From the NCBI RefSeq assembly GCF_001660485.1, contig NZ_CP013979.1, forward strand, positions 930,001-994,000: a DNA stretch of 64,000 bases, read 5' to 3'. The DNA is from Agromyces aureus (lineage in GTDB: Bacteria > Actinomycetota > Actinomycetes > Actinomycetales > Microbacteriaceae). This document shows positions 33,501-41,810 of this stretch, piece by piece (within the stretch, counting starts at the first letter, position 1; each line of letters starts with the position of its first letter). Below the pieces are notes generated by a model that was not told the origin of the DNA, ran no database searches, and was given only the letters and a program-made list of their open reading frames with translations. A program made the position numbers and the translations under genes.

Positions 33501-34254
33501 CAGCTCGAACTCCGGGCCCGACATCCGTCTCGACCGGGTCACCTCGGTCGGCAACGACCGCGGTGTGCGGCTCGAGACGAATGCCGCGGCGACCGACTAC
33601 CGCGCCTCCGGTGTGCTCTCCTGGCAGTCGCCGCAGACCGACGTGCTCGCGTTGAAGCAGGCCGACACGTCGCTGCTCACCGATCCGACCAACCTCTGGA
33701 ACACGGGAGCCGCGTCGCCGGTCACGGCCGACTGGTTCGAGTCCGTCGACCTCGACGGCGTGCGCCCGGAGATCGCGGCGGACGGCTCGATCGACATGCA
33801 CGGCCTGCTCGAGTTGACGGATGCCGCGCCCGCGGCGTCCGGCGCCCGGCTGGAGCCGATCGCCGAGCCCACCGTGATCACGGTGCTCCCCGAGGTCACG
33901 GTGCCGTTGGCCAACCTCACCGCGGCGTCGATCGCCGGGAACCCGGTGAAGGGCTCGACCCTCACGGCCGAGCCCGGCACCTGGTCCCACGGCGAGGCGG
34001 CCATCGCCTACCAGTGGCTGCGAGACGGCGAGCCGATCCCCGGCCGCAAGGGCACCGAGGCGACCTACAAGGTCCGCGGCGGCGACGTCGGCCACGACCT
34101 GTCGGTCGCCGTCACCGCGACGGTCGACGGTCAGGAGTCGGTGACGGTGAGCTCGATCGCGGTGACCGTGGTCGACGACCGCCCGGGGCCCGCACAGGTG
34201 ATCGCGCAGGTCGTGCAGGCGCTCCTCGACTGGCTGCGGAGGCTGTTCGGCTGA
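30520..34254 (+). CDS. Secreted multidomain pectate lyase (PL9-like)
   Basis: A 1244-residue protein from ATG 30520, which follows AGGAGA. A signal peptide covers residues 1-30. Next come a beta-rich region, a fibronectin-III-like domain (about 285-380) and a LamG-like domain (about 385-620). The parallel beta-helix lies at about 740-1060 and carries the PL9 signatures: NDADGFAAKL from Asn 898, YNNIDDGWDLY with Asp 925, 926 and 929, and GNGFKLGG. PL9 enzymes bind Ca2+ and split pectate or rhamnogalacturonan by beta-elimination. A final Ig-like domain precedes a basic C-terminus. Control by a LacI repressor is likely. The deoxysugar cluster at 20-25 kb may use its products. Confidence 0.85.
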   Translation: MPQLSRALRTSLAALTVAALTLTGAVGATALGPSTALNAGNLPIADLVAITPTGSDFTIYAAPGKNVTVDAHNRISDRGEAFTKRIKLNGSGAQAARSLHFEVAEADVPTEVFVAARSGSATADRAVALYNAAGEIGRAPALADVDSKAVTTERIAITSPGEYWLASPSSGVNVYFAQVGPFDPQTRAVWGEVATPVITSVEPDPANPANLLVAYEGLLGDDGGDVVYASLHSADGAVVDQTLAATDGTTGTLALTPPASGAYEVEVRLTRAGEASALISARAAVEDFSLPLAGPTVTGALTSGIVGGSATVTLSWSATAEADSYSVEASTGGAPFATVASNLTGTTADVPGFTPGASHQVRIVAHRGTESATGVETTVDVAGEVERWQIADVGSNAGSGGSVLEHDDGSITFDAKASSTKLANSEDGFQYFYTQVDPATENFTLTATFRVDDATAKDAQSGFGVLAVDDLVPGLSAARYFNSAGALLTRYPFGTGAGEWQDGTPGARFVHGYTGATTDNTAGTRDMSDSEAFDWEYRPDAVGPKFAAGDEYELTLRKSNTGYHAIWHRDGQDLEVIQYDPDMLDVQNAGASFVGLAVARKIQVTVTDWEFTTILPADDEPRQDPPTEYIPATLAVDVTRTTPESSLDVPLVANMYGTGQIIDAAGEVVAGDVPLTPGERVLVPVHLEPGVNELTARFLPAAEQPHLGEYEQVESTEPVDVPLTVTVDSFGEPGQSIRVAPDGTPEGDGTTASPLDLHTAVAFAQAGQQIVLEGGTYALTRKVVAERGRDGTAAAPITLMSEPGTRAVLDLTDSPDGGLVLRGDWWHVYDLEITGSADKRKPMLIQGHHNIVERVESHHNMDTGIQISGSEAEPPALWPTDNLVVSSVSHDNADLGGNDADGFAAKLSVGEGNVFRSNIAYNNIDDGWDLYAKSTTGPIGTVVVEDSVAYDNGWLQADPSRTGEGNGFKLGGESMPGDHLLRNSVSFGNLATGVSSNSGPDIRLDRVTSVGNDRGVRLETNAAATDYRASGVLSWQSPQTDVLALKQADTSLLTDPTNLWNTGAASPVTADWFESVDLDGVRPEIAADGSIDMHGLLELTDAAPAASGARLEPIAEPTVITVLPEVTVPLANLTAASIAGNPVKGSTLTAEPGTWSHGEAAIAYQWLRDGEPIPGRKGTEATYKVRGGDVGHDLSVAVTATVDGQESVTVSSIAVTVVDDRPGPAQVIAQVVQALLDWLRRLFG

Positions 34255-34264
34255 GTCCGTTCAG

Positions 34265-34300
34265 CGGAGGCTGCTCACCAACGCAGGAGAGCAGCCTCCG
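34265..34300 (+). terminator. Hairpin after the pectate lyase gene
   Basis: CGGAGGCTGCTC (34265-34276) pairs perfectly with 34289-34300 across a 12-nt loop, 11 bp after the stop. Confidence 0.75.
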
Positions 34301-34357
34301 TACGTTCGCAGGCTCGGCCGAAGTCGCCATGGCGCCGCGTGAGAGCGCTCCACTACC

Positions 34358-37121
34358 GTGGTCAGCATCGACACGCCATCGCCTGCGCTCCTCGGCCGTG
34401 CCGGCGAGCGCGAGCGACTCGCCGAGCTGGTCGGTTCGGCGCGAAACGGGCGAGGGTCGGCACTGCTCATCCGCGGCGAGCCCGGCATCGGCAAGACGTC
34501 GCTCCTCGACGAGGCGACGCGCGACCTCGCGGGAGTCGGGATCGTGCGCGCCGACGGCTTCGAGGCCGAGCAGGCGATGCCGTACGCGACCCTGCAGCGG
34601 CTCGGCGCCCCGTTCACCGAGCTCCTCGATGCGCTGCCGGCCCGCCAGGCGTCGGCGCTGCGCATCGCGGCCGGGGTCGACGACGGCCCGCCGCCCGACC
34701 GCTACCTCGTGGGGCTCGGGATGCTCTCGCTGCTCGCGGCGGCGGCGGAGCGGCATCCGCTGGTCTGCGTCGTCGACGACGCGCACCTCGTCGACGCCGA
34801 GTCGCTCGAGGTGCTCGCGTTCGTCGGTCGTCGCCTCGCGGCCGAGTCGGTCGCGCTCGTGCTCTGCGCCCGCCCCGAGGCGCACGTCGACGTCGCGGTG
34901 GCCGGCCTCGAGGTGCTCGAGCTCGGCGGACTCGACGCGCCGACCTCGGTGCGGCTGCTGAACCGGTCGGCGGCCGAGCCGGTCGACCCGTTCCTCGCGA
35001 CCCGCTTCGCGGAGGAGACCGGCGGCAACCCGCTCGCCCTCATCGACCTCGCCCGCGAGTTCACCGCGCAGCAGCTCACCGACTCGTCGCTCGCGCTCGG
35101 TCCGGTGCCGATCGGCCAGCGCCTCGAGTCCACCTACCTGCGTGCGGTCGACGCGCTGCCCGCCGGCTCGCGTCGGTGGCTCGGCATCGCGGCGGCCGAG
35201 TCCACGGGGCGCACCGCGCTCATCGACGTGGCTGCGCAGCGGCTCGGGGTGGCGACGGATGCCGCGGGCGCGGCCGAGCTCGCAGGGCTCGCGTCGGTGC
35301 GCGAACGCGTGCGGTTCCGGCATCCGCTCGTTCGCGCCGCGGTCTACAACGCGATGCCCGCCGGTGAGCGACGCGAGGTGCATGCGGTGCTGCGCGAGGT
35401 CGCCGACGAGCACGGGCGGCCCGACCTCGCGGTCTGGCATGCGGCGGCCGCGGCATCCGGTGTCGACGACGAGGTCGCCGATCGCATGGAGCGGGCAGCG
35501 GATGCCGCGGGCGGCCGCGGCGGCACCGCCTCGCGCGCCAGGCTGCTCGCCGGGGCCGCCGACCTCACGACGCCCGGCCCCCTGCGGGACGCCCGACTCA
35601 TGGCGGCGGCCGAGGCCGCGGCGGCGGCCGGTGCGGCCAAGCTCGCACTCGAGCTGCTCGACCGCATCGAACGGGACCGCGAAGGCCCGGCCGACCTCGA
35701 TCCCGTGACCGAGGGGCGACTGCTGTTGCTCCGGGCGATGCTCGCCCTCTTCGTCGCCGATCCCGACGGCGTTCGGGGCGGAACCGAGCGGTTGCTGCAG
35801 GCCGCCGGGCTGTTCCACGGTCGTGCGCCCGAGCTCGAACAGCGAGCCCTGCTCGCCGCGTTCAACGCGGAGCTCACCTCGGAGTCGGCCGCGCACCGGG
35901 TCGCTGCAGGTGCTCGGGCGACGGCTCGCCGCGGGCGCCGCCGTCGCCGACGGACGCACCTCGCTCACGCTCGGCGCGCTCGGCGCGCACGTCCTGCAGC
36001 CGTACGCAGAGGCGGTGCCGATCATGCGCGAGGCGGTCGCGATGCTCCAGGACTCGACCGACGCGCAACTGCTCGAGCTCGGCTCGGAGGGGGTCGCCCT
36101 GACGATGGCGCTGTGGGACGAGCGCACCTGCGTTGAGCTGCTCGAGCGCACGATGCGCGCCGCCACCGAGGCGGGCAACCTGCGCGTGCTCGACACCACC
36201 CTGTGGGTGCTCGGACTCGTCGAGCTCGCGCGCGGCGACCCCGCGGCATCCGGCCGATACGTGGAGCAGGTGCGCGAGCTGCGCCGGGCCATCGGCTACG
36301 ACGCGGAGCAGGTCGTGAACGCCTCCTCCCTCGCGTGGTCCGGTGCGCCGTACGAGCAGGTCGAGCAGATCGCCGAGGCGACGCTCGAGACCGGGTTCGC
36401 CGGCGTGTGGACGGTCGCGATGACGGGCCTCGCGATCCGCGAGATCGCCGACGGACACTACCGCGACGCCTACGAGCGCCTCCGACCCCTGGTCGAGCTG
36501 GAGTTCCTGCAGGTGACGTACCAGCAGCTGCCCGACCTGGTCGAGGCCGCCGTGCGCAGCGGCAATCTCGCACCGGCGCGAGCGGCCGCCCACCGGCTCG
36601 CCGAGTTCGCGGCGGTGAGCGGCACGCCGTGGATCCGCGGGATCGCCGCACGGGCCGCCGCGCTGGTCTCCGAGCCCGAGCGGGCCGAGGCCGGGTACCT
36701 CGAGGCGATCGCGCAGCTCGGACTGGCGACGGCGACCGGGGAGCTCGGCCGCGCGCACCTGCTGTACGGCGAGTGGCTGCGGCGCATGAAGCGCCGCCGA
36801 GAGGCCCGCGACGAACTCCGCACCGCGTGCGAGATCTTCGAGCGGGTCTCGGCGCCGGCGTTCGCGGCACGCGCGCATCGCGAGCTCGAGGCGACCGGCG
36901 AGCGCGTCGTCGCCCACCAGCCGGGCGACGGCGGTGCCGAGCACCTCACCCCCCAGGAGGACGCCGTCGCACGCCTCGCCGCCGCGGGCCGCACCAACGC
37001 CGAGATCGGCGCCGAGCTGTTCATCAGCGCGAACACCGTCGACTACCACCTGCGCAAGGTGTTCCGGAAGCTCGGCATCACCTCGCGCCGCCAGCTCGCC
37101 GAGCGGCACCCGGCGAGCTGA
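34358..37121 (+). pseudogene. LuxR-family LAL regulator split by a +1 frameshift
   Basis: This would encode a regulator of about 920 residues: an AAA ATPase (Walker A GEPGIGKTS, Walker B LVCVVDDAH), a TPR-like middle and a LuxR helix-turn-helix at the end ([40 protein letters not shown]). The frame that begins at GTG 34358 loses family sense after SESAAHR. It resumes in the next frame at SLQVLGRRLAAGAAVADGRT. Removing one G from the GGG run at 35898-35900 joins the two parts without a gap. It is therefore either a true mutation or a sequencing error in a G-run. If intact, the protein would be an ATP-dependent activator, perhaps of the hydrolase genes downstream. Confidence 0.85.
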
Positions 37122-37230
37122 CGCGGTCGCGACTACGCACGCCACGTGGTTCGGTGCCGGGCCCACTCGCGCCAGCATGAGGCATCCGCGAATCGCAGCC
37201 GAGCGAATCGCCCCGCTCGAGGAGGCGCCC

Positions 37231-38055
37231 ATGCCCTACGTCACCGCCGATGACGGCGCGCAGATCTTCTACAAGGACTGGGGCGGAGGCGGCACGCCCG
37301 TGCTGCTGAGCCACGGCTGGCCGCTGAACGCCGACGCGTGGGAGGCCGCGGCGCTCTTCCTCGCGGAGCACGGCCACCGCGCGATCGCCCACGACCGGCG
37401 CGGCCACGGCCGTTCGAGCCAGACGTGGAACGGCAACGAGATGGACACCTACGCCGACGACCTCGCCTGCCTGATCACGCACCTCGACCTCACCGAGCTC
37501 ACGCTCGTGGGCCATTCCACCGGCGGCGGCGAGATCGCGCACTACGTCGGACGGCACGGATCGGCGCGCGTCGCGAAGCTCGTGCTCGTCTCGGCGGTGC
37601 CGCCGCTCATGCTCGCCACAGACGACAATCCGGGCGGGCTGCCGATCGCGGTCTTCGACGGCATCCGGGCGGGGGAGGCGTCCGATCGCTCGCAGCTGTA
37701 CCGCGACCTCGCCGACGGGCCGTTCTTCGGCCACAACCGCAACACCGACATCTCGCAGGGCGTGCGTGACGCGTTCTGGCTGCAGAGCATGGCCTGCGGG
37801 CACCGGGCCGCGTACGAGTGCATCGCCGCGTTCTCGGCCACCGACTTCCGGCCCGACCTGGCGAAGATCGACGTGCCCACGCTCGTGATCCACGGCGACG
37901 ACGACCAGATCGTGCCCTTCGAGGTCGGCGGCGCCCGCTCGGCCGAGCTCATCGACGACGCCACCCTGCTCGTCTACGAGCACGGCGCGCACGGCCTGCC
38001 CGACACCGAGCGCGAGCGGCTGCACGCCGACCTGCTCGCCTTCATCGACGCCTGA
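37231..38055 (+). CDS. Alpha/beta hydrolase, non-heme chloroperoxidase-like
   Basis: A 274-residue alpha/beta-hydrolase close to the cofactor-free haloperoxidase/esterase group. It has [55 protein letters not shown], the nucleophile Ser 96 in GHSTGGGE, Asp in HGDDDQIVP, and His in [11 protein letters not shown]. Members are esterases that can also oxidise halides in the presence of peracid. GAGGAGG precedes ATG 37231. A second hydrolase gene follows 88 bp later on the same strand. Confidence 0.88.
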   Translation: MPYVTADDGAQIFYKDWGGGGTPVLLSHGWPLNADAWEAAALFLAEHGHRAIAHDRRGHGRSSQTWNGNEMDTYADDLACLITHLDLTELTLVGHSTGGGEIAHYVGRHGSARVAKLVLVSAVPPLMLATDDNPGGLPIAVFDGIRAGEASDRSQLYRDLADGPFFGHNRNTDISQGVRDAFWLQSMACGHRAAYECIAAFSATDFRPDLAKIDVPTLVIHGDDDQIVPFEVGGARSAELIDDATLLVYEHGAHGLPDTERERLHADLLAFIDA

Positions 38056-38143
38056 GGTTCAGCGACCCAGGGGAGCGGATGCCGCGGCGCCCGCCCTCGA
38101 CATCCGCTCGCCACCGCCCCACCACCCTCGAAAGGACCGCACC

Positions 38144-38989
38144 ATGACCGAAGAAACCACCCCCGACCCCACCGCCCCCGACACCATCGTGCTCGTGCAC
38201 GGACTCTGGATGACGCCCCGGAGCTGGCGCGGCTGGAAGGAGCACTTCGAGGCCGAGGGCTTCACCGTGCTCACGCCCGCGTACCCCGGATTCGAGATCG
38301 AGGTCGAGGCGCTGCGCGAGCAGCCCGAGCTGATCGCGGACCTCACGGTACCCGCGACCGTCGACCACCTCGCCGCGCAGATCGAGGCGCTGCCGAAGCC
38401 GCCCATCATCATGGGGCACTCGTTCGGCGGCACGCTCACCCAGCTGCTGCTCGCGCGTGGACTCGGCGCATCGGGCGTCGTCGTGGACTCGGCGCCGACC
38501 GAGGGCGTGCGCATGACGCCGCTCTCGCAGGCGAAGTCGCTGTTCCCGGCGCTGAAGAACCCCGCGAACCTGCACCGGGCCGTCGCGTTCACGCCGGAGG
38601 AGTTCCACTACGCGTTCGCGAATACCCTCTCCCGCGAAGACTCCGACGCGGTGTGGTCGGAGTTCGCGATCCCCGCTCCCGGCAACTGGATCTGGGCGTA
38701 CGGGCTCATCGCCAACTTCAAGCCGGGCCACCAGGAGACCTGGGTCGACTACACCAAGGACCGCGCGCCGCTGCTCTTCATCGGCGGCGAGAAGGACCAC
38801 ATCATGCCGCCGAGCGTGAACAAGTCGAACGCGAAGCACTACGCGAAGTCGCCGGCGGTCACCGAGTACGTCGAGTTCCCGGGCCGGTCGCACTGGATCT
38901 GCGCCGAACCCGGTTGGGAGGAGGTCGCCGACCACGCCCTCGAATGGGCGCTCGCGCACGCGCGCCCCGCCGTCGTCGCGAGTGCGTAG
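38144..38989 (+). CDS. Alpha/beta hydrolase
   Basis: A 281-residue alpha/beta-hydrolase: VLVHGLWMTPRSWRGWKEHFEAEGFTVLTPAYPGF, nucleophile Ser 93 in IIMGHSFGGT, an acid in IGGEKDHIMP, and His in GRSHWICAEPGWEE. The small cap and the WMTPRSW segment are shared with a group of uncharacterised actinobacterial hydrolases. GAAAGGA precedes the start. It probably shares a transcript with the previous gene. Confidence 0.85.
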   Translation: MTEETTPDPTAPDTIVLVHGLWMTPRSWRGWKEHFEAEGFTVLTPAYPGFEIEVEALREQPELIADLTVPATVDHLAAQIEALPKPPIIMGHSFGGTLTQLLLARGLGASGVVVDSAPTEGVRMTPLSQAKSLFPALKNPANLHRAVAFTPEEFHYAFANTLSREDSDAVWSEFAIPAPGNWIWAYGLIANFKPGHQETWVDYTKDRAPLLFIGGEKDHIMPPSVNKSNAKHYAKSPAVTEYVEFPGRSHWICAEPGWEEVADHALEWALAHARPAVVASA

Positions 38990-39102
38990 GTGCGGCACGA
39001 TTCGCCGTCGGCGGCGCGATCGTCGCGACGTTCGCGGTGCAGCCCCCTGCCCTCCTGAACTGGGCATCGACGCGCCCATCGCCGTGCCATAGTGTCACGA
39101 GC

Positions 39103-39915
39103 ATGAAGCTGACCCGGATCGGCGGCCCGACCGTGCTCGTCGAGCTCGACGGATGGCGGCTTCTCATCGATCCGACGTTCGACCCGGCCGGGCGGCACTA
39201 CGCGTTCGGCTGGGGCACGGGGTCGACGAAGACCGCGGATCCCGCGATCGACGTCGACGACCTCGGCCCGATCGACGTCGCCCTCGTGAGCCACGACCAC
39301 CATGCCGACAACCTCGACGACGCCGGTCGCGCGATGCTGCCGTCGGCCGGTGCCGTGGTGACGACCGCGAGCGGCGCCGGTCGGCTCGCGTCGGCGCAGT
39401 CGGCAGCCCCCGTGGCCGCTGAACGGCTGCACGGGCTCGTGCCCGGCGCCTCGGTGACGCTGGCCGGCCCGAGGCCCGGGCTGCCGACGCTCGTGATCTC
39501 GGCGACGCCGTGCCGGCACGGACCCCCGCTCACGCACGCGATCGTCGGCGACGTCGTCGGGTTCGCGGTTCGCCGACAGGGCGAGGAGCAGGTCGCCCTC
39601 TGGGTCACGGGAGACACCGTGCTCTTCGAACCCCTGCGCCGCACGGCGGAGGAGCTCTCGATCGACGTCATGCTCGCGAACGTCGGCGGCGTGCGCTTCG
39701 GGGTCACGGGTCCGCTGCGGTTCACGATGACCGGTCGTGACGCCGTCGAGCTCGTCGGCATCGCCGCGCCGCGGGTCGCGACGTTCGCGCACTACGACGG
39801 CTGGTCGCACTTCGTCGACGGCGAAGACGGGCTCCGCGACGCGATCGACGCGTCCGCGGCATCCGTGCATGATCGTGCCGTGTGGCTCGTCGACGGGCGT
39901 GCGGTCGAGGTGTGA
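39103..39915 (+). CDS. Metallo-beta-lactamase-fold hydrolase (UlaG-like)
   Basis: A 270-residue MBL-fold protein. It opens like the UlaG/RomA group (MKLTRIGGPTVLVELDGWRLLIDPTFDPAG). The metal motif is SHDHHADNLDD. Downstream ligands are His in PCRHGPP and Asp in WVTGDTVLF, with HYDGWSHF near the end. The family hydrolyses phosphoesters, lactones or N-acyl groups; no substrate can be assigned. ATG 39103 gives the normal start; no strong ribosome binding site is seen. Confidence 0.85.
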   Translation: MKLTRIGGPTVLVELDGWRLLIDPTFDPAGRHYAFGWGTGSTKTADPAIDVDDLGPIDVALVSHDHHADNLDDAGRAMLPSAGAVVTTASGAGRLASAQSAAPVAAERLHGLVPGASVTLAGPRPGLPTLVISATPCRHGPPLTHAIVGDVVGFAVRRQGEEQVALWVTGDTVLFEPLRRTAEELSIDVMLANVGGVRFGVTGPLRFTMTGRDAVELVGIAAPRVATFAHYDGWSHFVDGEDGLRDAIDASAASVHDRAVWLVDGRAVEV

Positions 39916-39965
39916 CGACGCGCCCGCGAAACCTGGCCGACTCACGCGGGTGTGAGAATCATCCG

Positions 39966-40451
39966 GTGCCCGAATCGCCTGAACTCGTGATCGCCCCCGG
40001 AGACCTCACCGACCCGCGCGTGCTGCGCCTGCTCGACGACCACCTCGCCGACATGCACGCGACCTCGCCGGCCGAGAGCGTGCACGCGCTCGACGTGTCG
40101 GGCCTCGCCGACCCGGCGGTCACGTTCTGGGCGATCGCCGAGGGCGACGTGGTGCTGGGTTGCGTTGCGCTGAAGCAGCTCGCGCCCGATCACGGCGAGC
40201 TGAAATCCATGCGAGCGGATGCCGCGGCGCGCGGTCGCGGCCTCGGTCGACGCCTGCTCGACCACGTGCTCGACGAGGCCCGCGGCCGGGGCTACGCCCG
40301 CATCAGCCTCGAGACGGGCACCGAGGACTTCTTCGCGCCGGCCCGCGCGCTCTACGAGAAGGCCGGATTCGCCCCGTGCCCGCCGTTCGGCTCGTACACG
40401 CTCGACCCCAACAGCGTCTTCTACACGCTCGAGCTCGCACCGCGCCCCTGA
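39966..40451 (+). CDS. GNAT-family acetyltransferase
   Basis: A 161-residue protein from GTG 39966. Motif A is GELKSMRADAAARGRGLGRRLLDHVLDEARGRGYARISLETG, and the end ALYEKAGFAPCPPFGSYTLDPNSVFYTLEL is typical of the PA4866/YsnE-like group that often acetylates amino acids or herbicide-like acids. Its codons for RADAAARG contain one copy of the GGATGCCG word. It follows the MBL gene by 50 bp and converges on the LacI gene. Confidence 0.88.
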   Translation: MPESPELVIAPGDLTDPRVLRLLDDHLADMHATSPAESVHALDVSGLADPAVTFWAIAEGDVVLGCVALKQLAPDHGELKSMRADAAARGRGLGRRLLDHVLDEARGRGYARISLETGTEDFFAPARALYEKAGFAPCPPFGSYTLDPNSVFYTLELAPRP

Positions 40452-40515
40452 GCCCAGGGCGCCCCGCCGGGGCATCCGTCACGTGATTCCGTGCATGCCG
40501 CACTGCAGGCGGCTC

Positions 40516-40570
40516 GCGCGGACGCGAATGGTCGCCAGCCGCGCGGAATGGCGACCATTCGCGTCCGCGC
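40516..40570. terminator. Very strong bidirectional hairpin between GNAT and lacI-type genes
   Basis: A perfect 22-bp inverted repeat (40516-40537 with 40549-40570) has an 11-nt loop. The arms contain GACGCGAATGGTCGCCA and its complement. This is longer than needed for termination and could be a REP-like element. Confidence 0.8.
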
Positions 40571-40634
40571 CGGCGGAGGCGCGCACGCGCGAGTGGCGCG
40601 GCGTGCGGCGCCGCGCGGCGACGGCGCCGGCCCG

Positions 40635-41699
40635 TCAGCGGCGCGGCGGCGCGGTGCTCTGGCGCACGACGAGCTCGACATCGACGAGCGAGTTGGCGCG
40701 GCGCTCTCCGGCCTCGACCTCGTGCAGCAGGGCCTCGACCGAGCGGCGGCCGACCTCGCCGAAGTACTGGTGCACGGTCGTGAGCGGGGGCCAGAAGCTG
40801 CTCGACTCCGACATGTCGTCGAAGCCGACGACGCTCACGTCGCCCGGCACGGCGCGCCCGGTCTCGTGCATGGCGCGCAGCACGCCGAGCGCCATCTGGT
40901 CGTTCGCGGCGAACACGGCGGTCACGGCGGGGTTCGCGGCGAGCTCGAGGCCGAGCTCGTAGCCGGCCTCGGTCGACCAGTCGCCCTCGAGCACCGGGGG
41001 AGCGGATGCCCCGTGCTCGGCGAGGGTCGCGGCCCAGGCGTCGCGGCGGCGCGTGGCCGAGTAGGAGCGGTCGGGCCCGGCGACGTGCCAGACGGTCTCG
41101 TGTCCGAGGTCGAGCAGGTGCTGCACGGCGAGGCGGGCTCCGTGCGCCTGGTCGGTGTCGACGCCGGGGAAGCGTTCGTCGCCCGAGGCGTCGATGATCA
41201 CGGCGGGCAGTCCGTCGGGCAGTTCGACCTCGGACTCGTCGAAGAGGTGCGCCTCGAGCACGAGGATGACGCCGTCGACCGCGGCATCCGCGAGGCGGTC
41301 GAAGGCGACCGAGAGCTCGCCCTTGGTCGGGTGCGGCACGGGAATGAGCGTGAGCGAGTAGCCGGCGGCGCTCGCGGCGGTGGTGATGGCGTCGAGGGTG
41401 CGCATGTTGCCGAAGCTCGAGAGGGTGAACATGATCACGCCGATACTGCGGAACCGACCGGTTCGCAGGGCCCGTGCAGCGCTGTTCGGGCGGTAGCCGA
41501 GCTTGGACATGGCCGCGAGGACGCGGTCGCGGGTCGCGGCGTCGACGTTGTCGCGGCCGTTCGACACCCGCGACACGGTCTGGCCCGAGACGTTGGCCTC
41601 GCGCGCGACATCGGCCATGGACGGCGCTCGGCGGCGTCCGCTGCCGGAGCCGCTGCCGAAGCCGCTGCCGGCGGCGCCCATCGGGTCGGTCGTCGTCAT
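40635..41699 (-). CDS. LacI-family regulator of the sugar importer
   Basis: A 354-residue LacI protein. After a Gly/Ser-rich start come the helix-turn-helix (PSMADVAREANVSGQTVSRVSNGRDNVDAATRDRVLAAMSKLGYRPNSAARALRTG) and a periplasmic-binding-like sensor (SIGVIMFTLSSFGNMRTLDAI, FAANDQMALGVLRAM, VSVVGFDDMSESSSFWPPLTTV). It is divergent from the ABC importer genes, and two clear palindromes lie in the 111-bp gap. It should repress the importer until a galactoside or related sugar is bound. Confidence 0.93.
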   Translation of the reverse strand: MTTTDPMGAAGSGFGSGSGSGRRRAPSMADVAREANVSGQTVSRVSNGRDNVDAATRDRVLAAMSKLGYRPNSAARALRTGRFRSIGVIMFTLSSFGNMRTLDAITTAASAAGYSLTLIPVPHPTKGELSVAFDRLADAAVDGVILVLEAHLFDESEVELPDGLPAVIIDASGDERFPGVDTDQAHGARLAVQHLLDLGHETVWHVAGPDRSYSATRRRDAWAATLAEHGASAPPVLEGDWSTEAGYELGLELAANPAVTAVFAANDQMALGVLRAMHETGRAVPGDVSVVGFDDMSESSSFWPPLTTVHQYFGEVGRRSVEALLHEVEAGERRANSLVDVELVVRQSTAPPRR

Positions 41700-41737
41700 C
41701 TCCGGCTCCCTTCAGCGCGCCCTCGTGAAGAGTGGCG

Positions 41738-41755
41738 CATGTTCACGTCAACATG
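41738..41755. promoter_or_regulatory. LacI-type operator 1 (imperfect)
   Basis: CATGTTCACGTCAACATG, a palindrome with one mismatched pair, has its centre 35 bp from the centre of operator 2. Its position nearer the lacI-type gene suggests autoregulation. Confidence 0.75.
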
Positions 41756-41770
41756 CTACGGTGTCCTCGC

Positions 41771-41792
41771 GAGATGTTGACGTCAACATCTC
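41771..41792. promoter_or_regulatory. LacI-type operator 2 (perfect 22-bp palindrome)
   Basis: The core is GATGTTGACGTCAACATC with two further matching bases on each side. It ends 18 bp before the start of the first permease gene, so a bound repressor would cover the early transcript region. Confidence 0.85.
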
Positions 41793-41810
41793 TTCGATTG
41801 GAAAGATCCG

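Noticed and set aside
30409..34095. A very long open frame antisense to the pectate lyase gene, and similar ones opposite 52.6-55.2 kb, 7.8-9.9 kb and 25.9-28.4 kb
   Set aside because: They are by-products of strong G/C third-position bias: the translations are Arg/Gly/Ala-rich without domains, and the other strand encodes clear protein families.
37231..38989. The two alpha/beta hydrolases as a haloalkane dehalogenase pair
   Set aside because: Both nucleophiles are Ser (GHSTGG and GHSFGG), not Asp, so dehalogenase chemistry is not supported.
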